This document shows, one piece after another, positions 1-5,297 of a stretch of 5,297 nucleotides of DNA. The position numbers and the translations under genes were made by a program. The notes below the pieces were generated by a model. It made no database searches and had not been told where the DNA came from. It saw only the letters and a list, made by a program, of their open reading frames with translations. How positions within the stretch are numbered: position 1 is the first letter of the stretch; each line of letters opens with the position of its first letter. Source of the DNA: Chitinophagales bacterium (GTDB lineage Bacteria > Bacteroidota > Bacteroidia > Chitinophagales > UBA10324); the NCBI GenBank assembly GCA_013695715.1, contig JACCZZ010000146.1, forward strand, positions 1 through 5,297, written 5' to 3'.

Positions 1-88
1 GGCTGACAAATCTAATTTTAATTACAATGTAAATAAGTACTTCCCTATTCCCCAAAGCGAAAGAGACAGAAACCACGCTTTGTATTAA
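1..88 (+). CDS. SusD/RagB-family outer-membrane lipoprotein, C-terminal fragment
   Basis: The left edge carries the last 28 codons of an open frame (first full codon at 2-4, stop TAA at 86-88). The peptide contains KYFPIPQSERDRNHALY, which matches the highly conserved C-terminus of SusD/RagB proteins (typically F-P-I-P-x-x-E-x-x-x-N-x-x-L). SusD proteins are surface lipoproteins that sit as a lid on the SusC TonB-dependent channel and bind the incoming glycan. The body of the protein and presumably the susC gene lie to the left of the window. The family assignment rests only on this tail, but the motif is distinctive. Many SusD proteins end a few residues later, with a QNPGY-like tail; this one stops right after Leu-Tyr. 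The glycan specificity cannot be read from this piece. The next gene starts 41 bases downstream and is probably in the same transcript. Confidence 0.82.
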   Translation, partial: ADKSNFNYNVNKYFPIPQSERDRNHALY

Positions 89-129
89 TTACCCAATTTA
101 TTCATTAATTCACTAATAAATTTAAAATC

Positions 130-1206
130 ATGACACAATTAAATTTTCGTTTCAAATTCATTACGGCTGCAGCTCTCTGCAGCTTATTATTCTCAACCAT
201 GTTTTTTGCGTGCAAGAAAGATGACGATCCAGCAGACATAGTAGATCAGGCCTGTCTTACAAATAACATTGCTATTGCTCAGGCTTTATACGATGGATCT
301 GTAGAAGGTACTAAACCCGGTGAGTACGTTGTCGGCTCAAGAACCGATCTGAAAACGATTCTTGATGCTGCAATAGTAGTTTCAAATACTTCTACCGCCA
401 CCCAGGCAGACATTACTAATGCATGTGACCAGCTTCAGGCAGGCATAAATGCCTTTAGTGCAAGTTTAATCCACGAAATAGCTGAAGAAAATCTTATTGG
501 CTTCTGGAAGATGAATGGCAATGCTAATGACTCTTCCGGTAAAGGGAATAACGGGGTTCTCACCATTGGGCATTTCTATTTTGGAGCAGGATCCGTTACT
601 CCTACTCTTGATCGTTTTGGTCGTCCAGATATGGCGTATCATTTTGATCATGGTGGAAATATCGAGGTTCCCTATACATCAACACTTAACCCCCAAGAAA
701 TGACCCTGAGCATATGGTGTAAAAAGGATACAGCCGGAAGAACTATTAATGCGGATACGTATACTTTAATGTCGTTAAATCGCTGGAACGGGTATAAATA
801 CCAGCTTCAGTCAGCGAACAAGTTCTTTTATACTGTACATGCCATAAATGGTGCAGATACGGTCTATTATGATAAGGATGACGAAACTGCCGTATTAGAC
901 AATGGAGTTTGGTATCATGGTGTAGTTACCTATAAGTCAGGCGAGATGAATTTCTATGTGAATGGAGATTTAGTCAAGTCATGGACGGATGTTCCTGGTA
1001 CTCCAATCACCGTTCCCTCCACTATTAATTTTGTGATTGGCCAGGACCTTCCTACCAGCTATTATCTTACCAGTGATCTTACGGGAAACCAATTAGTGGA
1101 TTATGGTGGATTCTGGACAGGAGACCTGGACGATGCTATGTTTTATAACACAGCCTTAGATGCTACACAGGTCAAATCTATTTTTGATAATCAGAATACC
1201 CTTTAA
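130..1206 (+). CDS. LamG/jelly-roll surface lipoprotein with FIVAR-like module (SusE/F position)
   Basis: This is a 358-residue predicted lipoprotein. Residues 1-27 form a signal peptide (basic start, hydrophobic core) ending in a lipobox-like FFA-C, with the acylated cysteine at residue 28. The residues after it, KKDDDP, resemble the acidic export signal that sends Bacteroidota lipoproteins to the cell surface. Residues about 41-112 look like a FIVAR-type three-helix module, including GEYVVGS, TQADI and a closing AGINAF. Residues about 120-355 form a LamG-like (Laminin_G_3) jelly roll: LIGFWKMNGNANDSSG at the start, MTLSIW near 191-196, WYHGVVTY plus FYVNGDLV near 261-282, and GDLDDAMFYNTAL near 331-343. 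The domain commonly binds carbohydrate, but no catalytic residues are recognisable, so a binding role is inferred. The gene follows susD and ends at a strong terminator, the position SusE/SusF-like glycan-binding proteins often occupy. The ATG at 130 is chosen because it precedes the signal peptide and an in-frame stop lies at 106-108. There is no Shine-Dalgarno site; the leader is A/T-rich. Confidence 0.85.
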   Translation: MTQLNFRFKFITAAALCSLLFSTMFFACKKDDDPADIVDQACLTNNIAIAQALYDGSVEGTKPGEYVVGSRTDLKTILDAAIVVSNTSTATQADITNACDQLQAGINAFSASLIHEIAEENLIGFWKMNGNANDSSGKGNNGVLTIGHFYFGAGSVTPTLDRFGRPDMAYHFDHGGNIEVPYTSTLNPQEMTLSIWCKKDTAGRTINADTYTLMSLNRWNGYKYQLQSANKFFYTVHAINGADTVYYDKDDETAVLDNGVWYHGVVTYKSGEMNFYVNGDLVKSWTDVPGTPITVPSTINFVIGQDLPTSYYLTSDLTGNQLVDYGGFWTGDLDDAMFYNTALDATQVKSIFDNQNTL

Positions 1207-1229
1207 CTTTTAAAAAGTTGATCAATTAC

Positions 1230-1262
1230 CCCTGCAGTAGCTCTACCACTGCAGGGTTTTTT
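1230..1262 (+). terminator. Intrinsic terminator after the SusD-LamG unit
   Basis: A perfect 9-bp inverted repeat, CCCTGCAGT (1230-1238) and ACTGCAGGG (1248-1256), surrounds a 9-base loop and is followed directly by six T (1257-1262). It begins 24 bases after the LamG lipoprotein stop codon. The form is that of a classic Rho-independent terminator on the + strand. A second, A/T-only palindrome (AACTTTT-A-AAAAGTT, 1205-1219) lies between the stop codon and the hairpin and could strengthen the 3' end. The terminator separates the outer-membrane unit from the ABC transporter genes, so the latter probably have their own promoter. Confidence 0.9.
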
Positions 1263-1312
1263 ATACACAAGCATTTTTTCCTTTCGCATCACATTGACTG
1301 ATAAATCGGCCC

Positions 1313-2626
1313 ATGTTTCTCCGCCTGCGATACTATATTATCTTAACAGGGTTCATTCAAATAATTTCTTGTAGCACTAATCAAGAAAAAGATAAACCCT
1401 TGCTTTTCTGGTGTTCAAATAATCAGAGAGAAATAGAGCTTTTTACGCAGCAGACTGAGGTGTGGAATAATGGCCCGTCCGGCATTCCAATTCATTTGCA
1501 GCCCATTCCCGAAGGACAATCCAGCGAAGAGGTTATCCTTGCTGCCGTGGTTGGAAAGACTACACCCGATATTTATGCCAATATGTGGCAGGGCAGTGTG
1601 GAGTTGTACGCACGCGCAGGTACCTTAATTCCACTTGATACACTTAAAGGATTTCTTAAATTTATTTATGAGCGATGTGACAGCTCTGTAATTAAGGAGA
1701 TCACTTCTTCCGATGGACATATTTACCAGGTACCATGGAAGGTAAATCCTATCATGACGATTTATAACCAGGATATCTTTTTAGCAAATGGTATTACCGA
1801 AATCCCTGATAATTATAGCAAATACAGACAGGCTGCAGAGGTTTACAAAAGCAACAGCAGAAAAAATGGTCAGACGCATAATTGGTTTGGATATACTGAG
1901 GTAAAACCCATATGGTATGAACGCTTATTCAATTTTTATCCATTATACCTTGCTGCTTCCGGGGGAGCATCCCTTATCAGGGATAATAAAGCTGTTTTTA
2001 ATAATGAATATTCGATAGAGGTTTTCAGATTTTTACAGAGTTTATATAGAGATGGATATTTCACAAGAGAACGATTATCCGCGGCAGGCGATGCCTTTGT
2101 CTTACAGCAGATCACAACAAAATGGACAGGCCCATGGGAAATTTCTTACCTTCTTCAAATACCTGATAGGCATTTTAAGTTTGATTATTATGCTCCACCT
2201 GTCCCAGACGATCATGTAGGTCCGGTATATACTTATGCAGATCCGAAAAATATAGTAGTATTTAATACCTGCACTCGTCCGCAGGAAGCATGGGACTTCA
2301 TGAAAACTCTCATTGATAAAAATGGCGATTTGAAGTTGTTAGAAACTACCGGCCAGTTGCCGAGAAGAAAAGATTTGCAGACAGATGCTTTTTATACCGA
2401 TTATTTTACGAAGAATCCAATGATGATGACTTTTGCAAAACAGGTTCCTTTTTCAAAAGGAATAGATAATTGTGAAGTGATTGTAGAGGTGCTCGATATA
2501 ATTTCACAGGAATATGAGGCATGTGTGGTGTACGGAAAAAAGACGCCTGAAAAAGCAATAGAGGATGCCGAGCGGGCCGTTAATGTTTTGCTTGGCGAAA
2601 ATACTCCCTCCTTGAACGCTATGTAA
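1313..2626 (+). CDS. CUT1-type sugar ABC transporter substrate-binding lipoprotein
   Basis: The 437-residue product is an extracellular solute-binding protein of family 1 (MalE/UgpB-like), which presents a sugar or short oligosaccharide to an inner-membrane ABC importer. A hydrophobic signal (residues 5-19) ends in IIS-C with the lipidated cysteine at 20. The following STNQEK lacks the dense acidic surface-export signal seen in the LamG lipoprotein, so a periplasm-facing anchor is inferred. Family features include the first strand PLLFWCSNN (29-37), TPDIYANMWQGSVELYARAG (84-103) followed by LIPLD, the hinge-like IYQVPWKVNPIMTIYN (137-152), LYLAASGGA (211-219), the aromatic WTGPWEI (271-277), and a C-terminal helix PEKAIEDAERAVNVLL (412-427). 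Length is normal. The aromatic residues suit sugar stacking, but the ligand cannot be predicted. It starts 50 bases after a terminator, with no visible Shine-Dalgarno site or convincing promoter. The two matching permeases lie downstream, after a dehydrogenase gene. Confidence 0.88.
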   Translation: MFLRLRYYIILTGFIQIISCSTNQEKDKPLLFWCSNNQREIELFTQQTEVWNNGPSGIPIHLQPIPEGQSSEEVILAAVVGKTTPDIYANMWQGSVELYARAGTLIPLDTLKGFLKFIYERCDSSVIKEITSSDGHIYQVPWKVNPIMTIYNQDIFLANGITEIPDNYSKYRQAAEVYKSNSRKNGQTHNWFGYTEVKPIWYERLFNFYPLYLAASGGASLIRDNKAVFNNEYSIEVFRFLQSLYRDGYFTRERLSAAGDAFVLQQITTKWTGPWEISYLLQIPDRHFKFDYYAPPVPDDHVGPVYTYADPKNIVVFNTCTRPQEAWDFMKTLIDKNGDLKLLETTGQLPRRKDLQTDAFYTDYFTKNPMMMTFAKQVPFSKGIDNCEVIVEVLDIISQEYEACVVYGKKTPEKAIEDAERAVNVLLGENTPSLNAM

Positions 2627-2706
2627 GAGATACATGCATATATTTATATTTTAATAAACTCACACCTTGCATTGTTAATGTTACATTCCCAATCAAAAGA
2701 ACATGG

Positions 2707-2714
2707 TAGGTTTG
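2707..2714 (+). promoter_or_regulatory. Candidate Bacteroidota -7 element (TAGGTTTG)
   Basis: TAGGTTTG matches the TAnnTTTG -7 box recognised by the primary sigma factor of Bacteroidota. It ends 21 bases before the TTG start of the dehydrogenase gene, which would leave a 5' leader of roughly 10-18 bases. The usual TTG/TTTG -33 element is not present at the normal spacing; the nearest TTG (2672-2674) is about 32 bases upstream. A small palindrome, AATGT-T-ACATT (2677-2687), sits where the -33 region would be, and the 8-bp palindrome TTGATCAA (2712-2719) overlaps the box. Either could be a regulator site or chance in A/T-rich DNA. The rest of the 109-base gap (2627-2735) shows no GC-rich terminator after the binding-protein gene, so readthrough from upstream is also possible. 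Confidence 0.35.
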
Positions 2715-2735
2715 ATCAATAATAGATATCATTAG

Positions 2736-3860
2736 TTGCAGAAGAAGATTTTACAAATCGGAATTGTAGGTGCAGGTAGCTTTGCGTCTTTTGCGGCACA
2801 TGCATTCTTAAGAGTAGAAGGAGTAAAAATCGTTGCCGTTGCAGATGTTAATGAAACGGCGGCTCAGCATATGGGCGCTGAACTGAATGCCGAAGTTTAT
2901 GTGAATTTTGAAACATTTTTAAACGATATTAATATTGATCTTGTCTACATTGCTACCCCTCCGTTTTTACATTATCTTCATTCAAAACAGGCTTTGCTTG
3001 CCGGCAAACATGTAATATGTGAAAAGCCTGCTGCCTTACATGTAAGTGAAGCTGAGGAATTAACAGTGCTTGCCACTTCTCTCAGCTTATTATATGTGGT
3101 TAACCTCATGCAGCGGTATAATCCATTATATTCAATTGTAAAATCTACCGTAAACGAAAAACTGCTGGGCAATTTTCTTCATGGATTTTTTGAGAATTAT
3201 GCGAGCGATGAAAATCTATATCCGGATCATTGGTTTTGGGATGAATCAAAAAGTGGTGGTATATTCATCGAACATGGAGTTCATTTTTTTGATATGTTTT
3301 CAGGATGGCTGGGTGAAGGAAAAATAGTAAGTGCATTGCAGTTGCAGCGTCCTTACAATGGCAAAAAGATCGTAGATCGTGTACAGGCAACAGTCCTTTA
3401 TCAGGGTGGAACGGTAAATTTTTATCATGGTTTCGACCAGCCAAAAATCTTAGACAGGCAGGAAATGCGATTACAATTTGAAAGGGGAGAAATTACTTTG
3501 TATGAATGGGTTCCTGTAAAGATGAAATTGCATGGATTACTGCTCAATGAACAATTACAAATACTTTCGGAGCTCTTAGTGAATTTTAAAATGGTTCATC
3601 ATAACAAACCATTTTTACAAAGTCAAACCGCTAAAGCAAGATTTAATGATGTAATTTTTGATGATCATATTACCCTTGAGTATGAAGATGTCTTAGGAAA
3701 ACAAAACCGCTACCAGGAAATGCTGATGGCAATGATTACTGATCAGTGGACATGGATTAAAGATCAAAATCATGTTCGGATTGTTGACCATAATAATGCA
3801 GTTCAATCCTTGAAAATGGCAGGGGAAGCAAATCGAATAGCACAAAATATTCAATCCTGA
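2736..3860 (+). CDS. Gfo/Idh/MocA-family NAD(P)-dependent oxidoreductase
   Basis: The 374-residue product is a cytoplasmic sugar or cyclitol dehydrogenase of the glucose-fructose oxidoreductase/inositol dehydrogenase family. The N-terminal Rossmann fold carries GIVGAGSFA (9-17, glycines 9, 12 and 14), an acidic residue after the second strand (VADVNE, D37) and IDLVYIATPP (67-76). The hallmark CEKPAA (95-100) supplies the catalytic/cofactor Lys97. The substrate-domain motif GGIFIEHGVHFFD (174-186) supplies the probable catalytic His183; the position usually held by Asp in GGxxxDxGxH is Glu179 here. NAD versus NADP and the substrate cannot be decided. The start is TTG: an in-frame TAG (2733-2735) abuts it, and the next in-frame ATG (residue 46) would remove the cofactor motif. 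There is no Shine-Dalgarno site. The gene ends two bases before the first permease, so the two are almost certainly co-transcribed. Its place inside a transporter cluster suggests that it acts on the imported sugar. Confidence 0.88.
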   Translation: MQKKILQIGIVGAGSFASFAAHAFLRVEGVKIVAVADVNETAAQHMGAELNAEVYVNFETFLNDINIDLVYIATPPFLHYLHSKQALLAGKHVICEKPAALHVSEAEELTVLATSLSLLYVVNLMQRYNPLYSIVKSTVNEKLLGNFLHGFFENYASDENLYPDHWFWDESKSGGIFIEHGVHFFDMFSGWLGEGKIVSALQLQRPYNGKKIVDRVQATVLYQGGTVNFYHGFDQPKILDRQEMRLQFERGEITLYEWVPVKMKLHGLLLNEQLQILSELLVNFKMVHHNKPFLQSQTAKARFNDVIFDDHITLEYEDVLGKQNRYQEMLMAMITDQWTWIKDQNHVRIVDHNNAVQSLKMAGEANRIAQNIQS

Positions 3861-3862
3861 GA

Positions 3863-4768
3863 ATGAATGCCGATATACCCATAAAGCAGAGAGGCAAAAA
3901 AACATCCTTGTTTCGGCGAAAAGAAATACTGCCCTATTTAATGGTATCTCCTTACCTGATTTTTGTCTTAGTTTTTGTTTTGTTTCCGGTACTTTTTTGT
4001 CTTTTTCTCACCTTCCACAAATGGAATATCATTGGGCCTATGCATTTCATAGGGGCAGATAATTATACCCGTTTGTTTCATGACAGGCTGTTCTGGAAGG
4101 CAATTGGCAACACACTTAAATTTTTGCTTCTTCATATTCCCCTTCAATTAGTCGTGTCCTTGTTCTTAGCATACTTGCTTAATCAAAAAATAAGGGGCAT
4201 CCCATTTTTTAGAGGGGCTTTTTTTCTGCCCGTTATTGTATCAGGTGTAGTGATCACCATTCTGTGGTGGCAGCTATTGGGATATGATACAGGATTGATT
4301 AATCGGCTGCTAACCTCTGTTGGAATTCCTAAAGTTGGGTGGCTAGTGAATCCTGATGTTGCTATTTATTCGATTGCTTTGATGGCGACATGGAAGAATG
4401 TTGGTTTGTATGTTATTCTTTTCCTCGTAGGCTTGCAGACAGTACCTCCGCAGTATTACGAAGCGGCCAAATTAGAAGGTGCAACCCGGTGGCAACAATT
4501 TCATCATATCACTTTACCCATGATAAATCCAACAATTTTCATGGTGGTAATCTTATCTACAATTGGAGGATTTTCTTTATTTATAGAACCCTATATAATG
4601 ACTGGCGGAGGTCCGATGAATCAAACAATATCGGCGGTATTATATATTTATAAGCAGGCATTTCAATTTTATAATATGGGATACTCTGCTACTCTTGGCT
4701 TTTTCTATGCGATTATGATTATGACAGTTGTAGTGCTGCAGAAGAAACTTATTGAAAAGGAAGAATAG
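3863..4768 (+). CDS. CUT1 sugar ABC transporter permease, MalF/UgpA/LacF-type
   Basis: The 301-residue product is an integral inner-membrane subunit of a binding-protein-dependent sugar importer. A short basic cytoplasmic tail (RRK, 18-20) precedes about six membrane segments, at roughly 28-50, 84-106, 118-140, 166-190, 222-243 and 276-294. The MalF-type lead-in LPYLMVSPYLIFVLVFVLFP (23-42) is followed by KWNIIGPMHFIGADNYTRLF (53-72) and the conserved NTLKF (83-87). The EAA loop that docks on the ATPase is intact: E200-A-A, G206, then ITLP (216-219). TGGGPMNQT (247-255) is another family signature. The length is typical of the compact UgpA/LacF type rather than of E. coli MalF with its long periplasmic insertion. 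The ATG is two bases after the dehydrogenase stop, which points to a shared transcript and probable translational coupling. The partner permease begins 94 bases downstream. The cognate ATPase is not in this window. Confidence 0.93.
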   Translation: MNADIPIKQRGKKTSLFRRKEILPYLMVSPYLIFVLVFVLFPVLFCLFLTFHKWNIIGPMHFIGADNYTRLFHDRLFWKAIGNTLKFLLLHIPLQLVVSLFLAYLLNQKIRGIPFFRGAFFLPVIVSGVVITILWWQLLGYDTGLINRLLTSVGIPKVGWLVNPDVAIYSIALMATWKNVGLYVILFLVGLQTVPPQYYEAAKLEGATRWQQFHHITLPMINPTIFMVVILSTIGGFSLFIEPYIMTGGGPMNQTISAVLYIYKQAFQFYNMGYSATLGFFYAIMIMTVVVLQKKLIEKEE

Positions 4769-4776
4769 AATTAATG

Positions 4777-4813
4777 AAATGATAAGACATTTATCGCATG
4801 ACGTAAATGATAA
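4777..4813 (+). repeat. Pair of 9-bp direct repeats between the permease genes
   Basis: AAATGATAA occurs at 4777-4785 and again at 4805-4813, a 28-base period, in the 94-base gap between the two permease genes. The first copy also contributes to a small hairpin, GATAA (4781-4785) with TTATC (4791-4795). The gap has no GC-rich terminator and no TAnnTTTG box. The repeats could be a regulator site or chance in A/T-rich DNA. The gap is longer than usual between paired CUT1 permeases, whose genes commonly overlap or lie a few bases apart. Confidence 0.35.
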
Positions 4814-4862
4814 ACTTCGAAGATGATGATTTAAAATATAAAATTAGTATGAAAAAGTTTTT

Positions 4863-5297
4863 ATGAAAGAAAGTCTTTCATCCCGGAAATTATTACTGTA
4901 TGCAGTGTTGCTCGTAGCAGCGCTAACATTCATTTATCCTTTTATCTGGATGATTGGGGCATCGCTTGCCCCTGAAAGTGAAATCGGAAAAATGAATCTA
5001 TGGCCATCTCATCCGAGCCTCGGAAATTTCAAATCAATGATGGAAAAGATACCAATCGGCCATTCATTGATTAATAGTCTGTTGGTTGCAACCGTAATAA
5101 CCGCATTAGTAATAACAACCGGATCCATGGTCGGATATGCTTTGGCAAAAATGAGGTTTCAAGGGAGACAATTCATTTTCTATGTGATAGTTTTCACCAT
5201 GTCGCTGCCTTTTCAAATAACACTGATTCCGAACTATATTACTATGGTCAATTTACATTTAGTCGACACTTTCCTTGCTCTTATCCTGCCTTTTGCG
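4863..5297 (+). CDS. CUT1 sugar ABC transporter permease, MalG/UgpE-type (3' end beyond window)
   Basis: An open frame from ATG 4863 runs off the right edge after 145 codons. It encodes the N-terminal half of the second permease subunit of a sugar ABC importer. A first membrane segment (about 10-33, including FIYPFIWMIGASL) is followed by a periplasmic stretch with the family pattern LWPSHPSLGNFKSMM (46-60). NSLLVAT (71-77) leads into a second membrane segment, then the hallmark GYALAKMRFQGR (91-102). The third segment leads to MSLPFQITLIPNYI (113-126) and LVDTFLALILP (133-143), all typical of MalG/UgpE/LacG proteins, which usually reach about 270-290 residues. The EAA ATPase-docking loop would lie to the right of the window. 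The start is fixed by an in-frame TAG at 4845-4847 with no other start between. A five-codon frame (4849-4866) ends on the start codon, overlapping as ATGA. No Shine-Dalgarno site is visible. Together with the preceding permease it would form the membrane heterodimer. Confidence 0.92.
   Translation, partial: MKESLSSRKLLLYAVLLVAALTFIYPFIWMIGASLAPESEIGKMNLWPSHPSLGNFKSMMEKIPIGHSLINSLLVATVITALVITTGSMVGYALAKMRFQGRQFIFYVIVFTMSLPFQITLIPNYITMVNLHLVDTFLALILPFA

Noticed and set aside
53..82. Inverted repeat CAAAGCG / CGCTTTG near the left edge, resembling a terminator stem
   Set aside because: It lies inside the SusD C-terminal coding sequence, has a 16-base loop, and is not followed by a T run.
466..703. 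Overlapping short open frames on both strands (minus 466-651, plus 515-703)
   Set aside because: They lie inside the LamG lipoprotein gene in other frames, have no recognisable motif, and the host frame shows clear domain conservation.
1263..1312. Possible promoter for the sugar-binding protein gene, including TTGAC at 1294-1298
   Set aside because: No TAnnTTTG box is present, and the TTGAC lies too close to the start codon to serve as a -35 element. A promoter is expected here because of the upstream terminator, but none can be supported.
2978..3172. Minus-strand open frame of 64 codons
   Set aside because: It is a shadow of the dehydrogenase gene, covering the region around its EKP motif, and has no recognisable domain.
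3693..3905. Minus-strand open frame of 70 codons across the dehydrogenase/permease junction
   Set aside because: It is antisense to two well-supported genes, with no start context or family resemblance.
4390..4653. Plus-strand open frame of 87 codons
   Set aside because: It is an out-of-frame shadow of the first permease, whose own frame there encodes the intact EAA loop and TGGGP signature.
4779..4826. Fifteen-codon open frame (starting MIRHLSHD) in the inter-permease gap
   Set aside because: It is too short, has no ribosome-binding or family support, and is expected by chance in A/T-rich DNA.

Overview
The window looks like part of a polysaccharide utilisation locus from a member of the Bacteroidota. 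The evidence is a SusD-family C-terminus at the left edge, a surface lipoprotein with an acidic stretch right after its lipid-bearing cysteine, low G+C, start codons without Shine-Dalgarno sequences, and one exact TAnnTTTG-type promoter element. The gene order and protein style would fit a Chitinophagaceae/Sphingobacteriales-like soil or plant-associated organism, but the genus cannot be fixed from this sequence.

Layout, all on the + strand. Positions 1-88 hold the last 28 codons of a SusD/RagB-family outer-membrane glycan-binding lipoprotein. After 41 bases comes a 358-aa lipoprotein with a FIVAR-like helical module and a LamG/concanavalin-like jelly roll, in the slot often taken by SusE/SusF-like surface glycan-binding proteins. 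A strong intrinsic terminator (1230-1262) closes this unit. A second cluster follows: a CUT1-type sugar-binding lipoprotein (1313-2626), a Gfo/Idh/MocA-family NAD(P)-dependent sugar dehydrogenase (2736-3860, TTG start), a MalF/UgpA-like permease (3863-4768), and a MalG/UgpE-like permease (4863 to beyond the right edge). The second permease is clearly coding even though its stop lies outside the window. No ATPase is visible.

Inferred working model: a SusCD pair plus the LamG lipoprotein capture and import an oligosaccharide or glycoside across the outer membrane, the binding lipoprotein hands a small sugar to the two-permease ABC importer in the inner membrane, and the dehydrogenase oxidises or epimerises the sugar in the cytoplasm. 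Placing a CUT1 ABC importer next to SusCD is the most distinctive feature, because classical Bacteroides Sus loci use other inner-membrane transporters. No RNA gene, mobile element, CRISPR array or minus-strand gene was seen. No stretch over 300 bases lacks a gene; the largest gaps (1207-1312, 2627-2735, 4769-4862) are described below.
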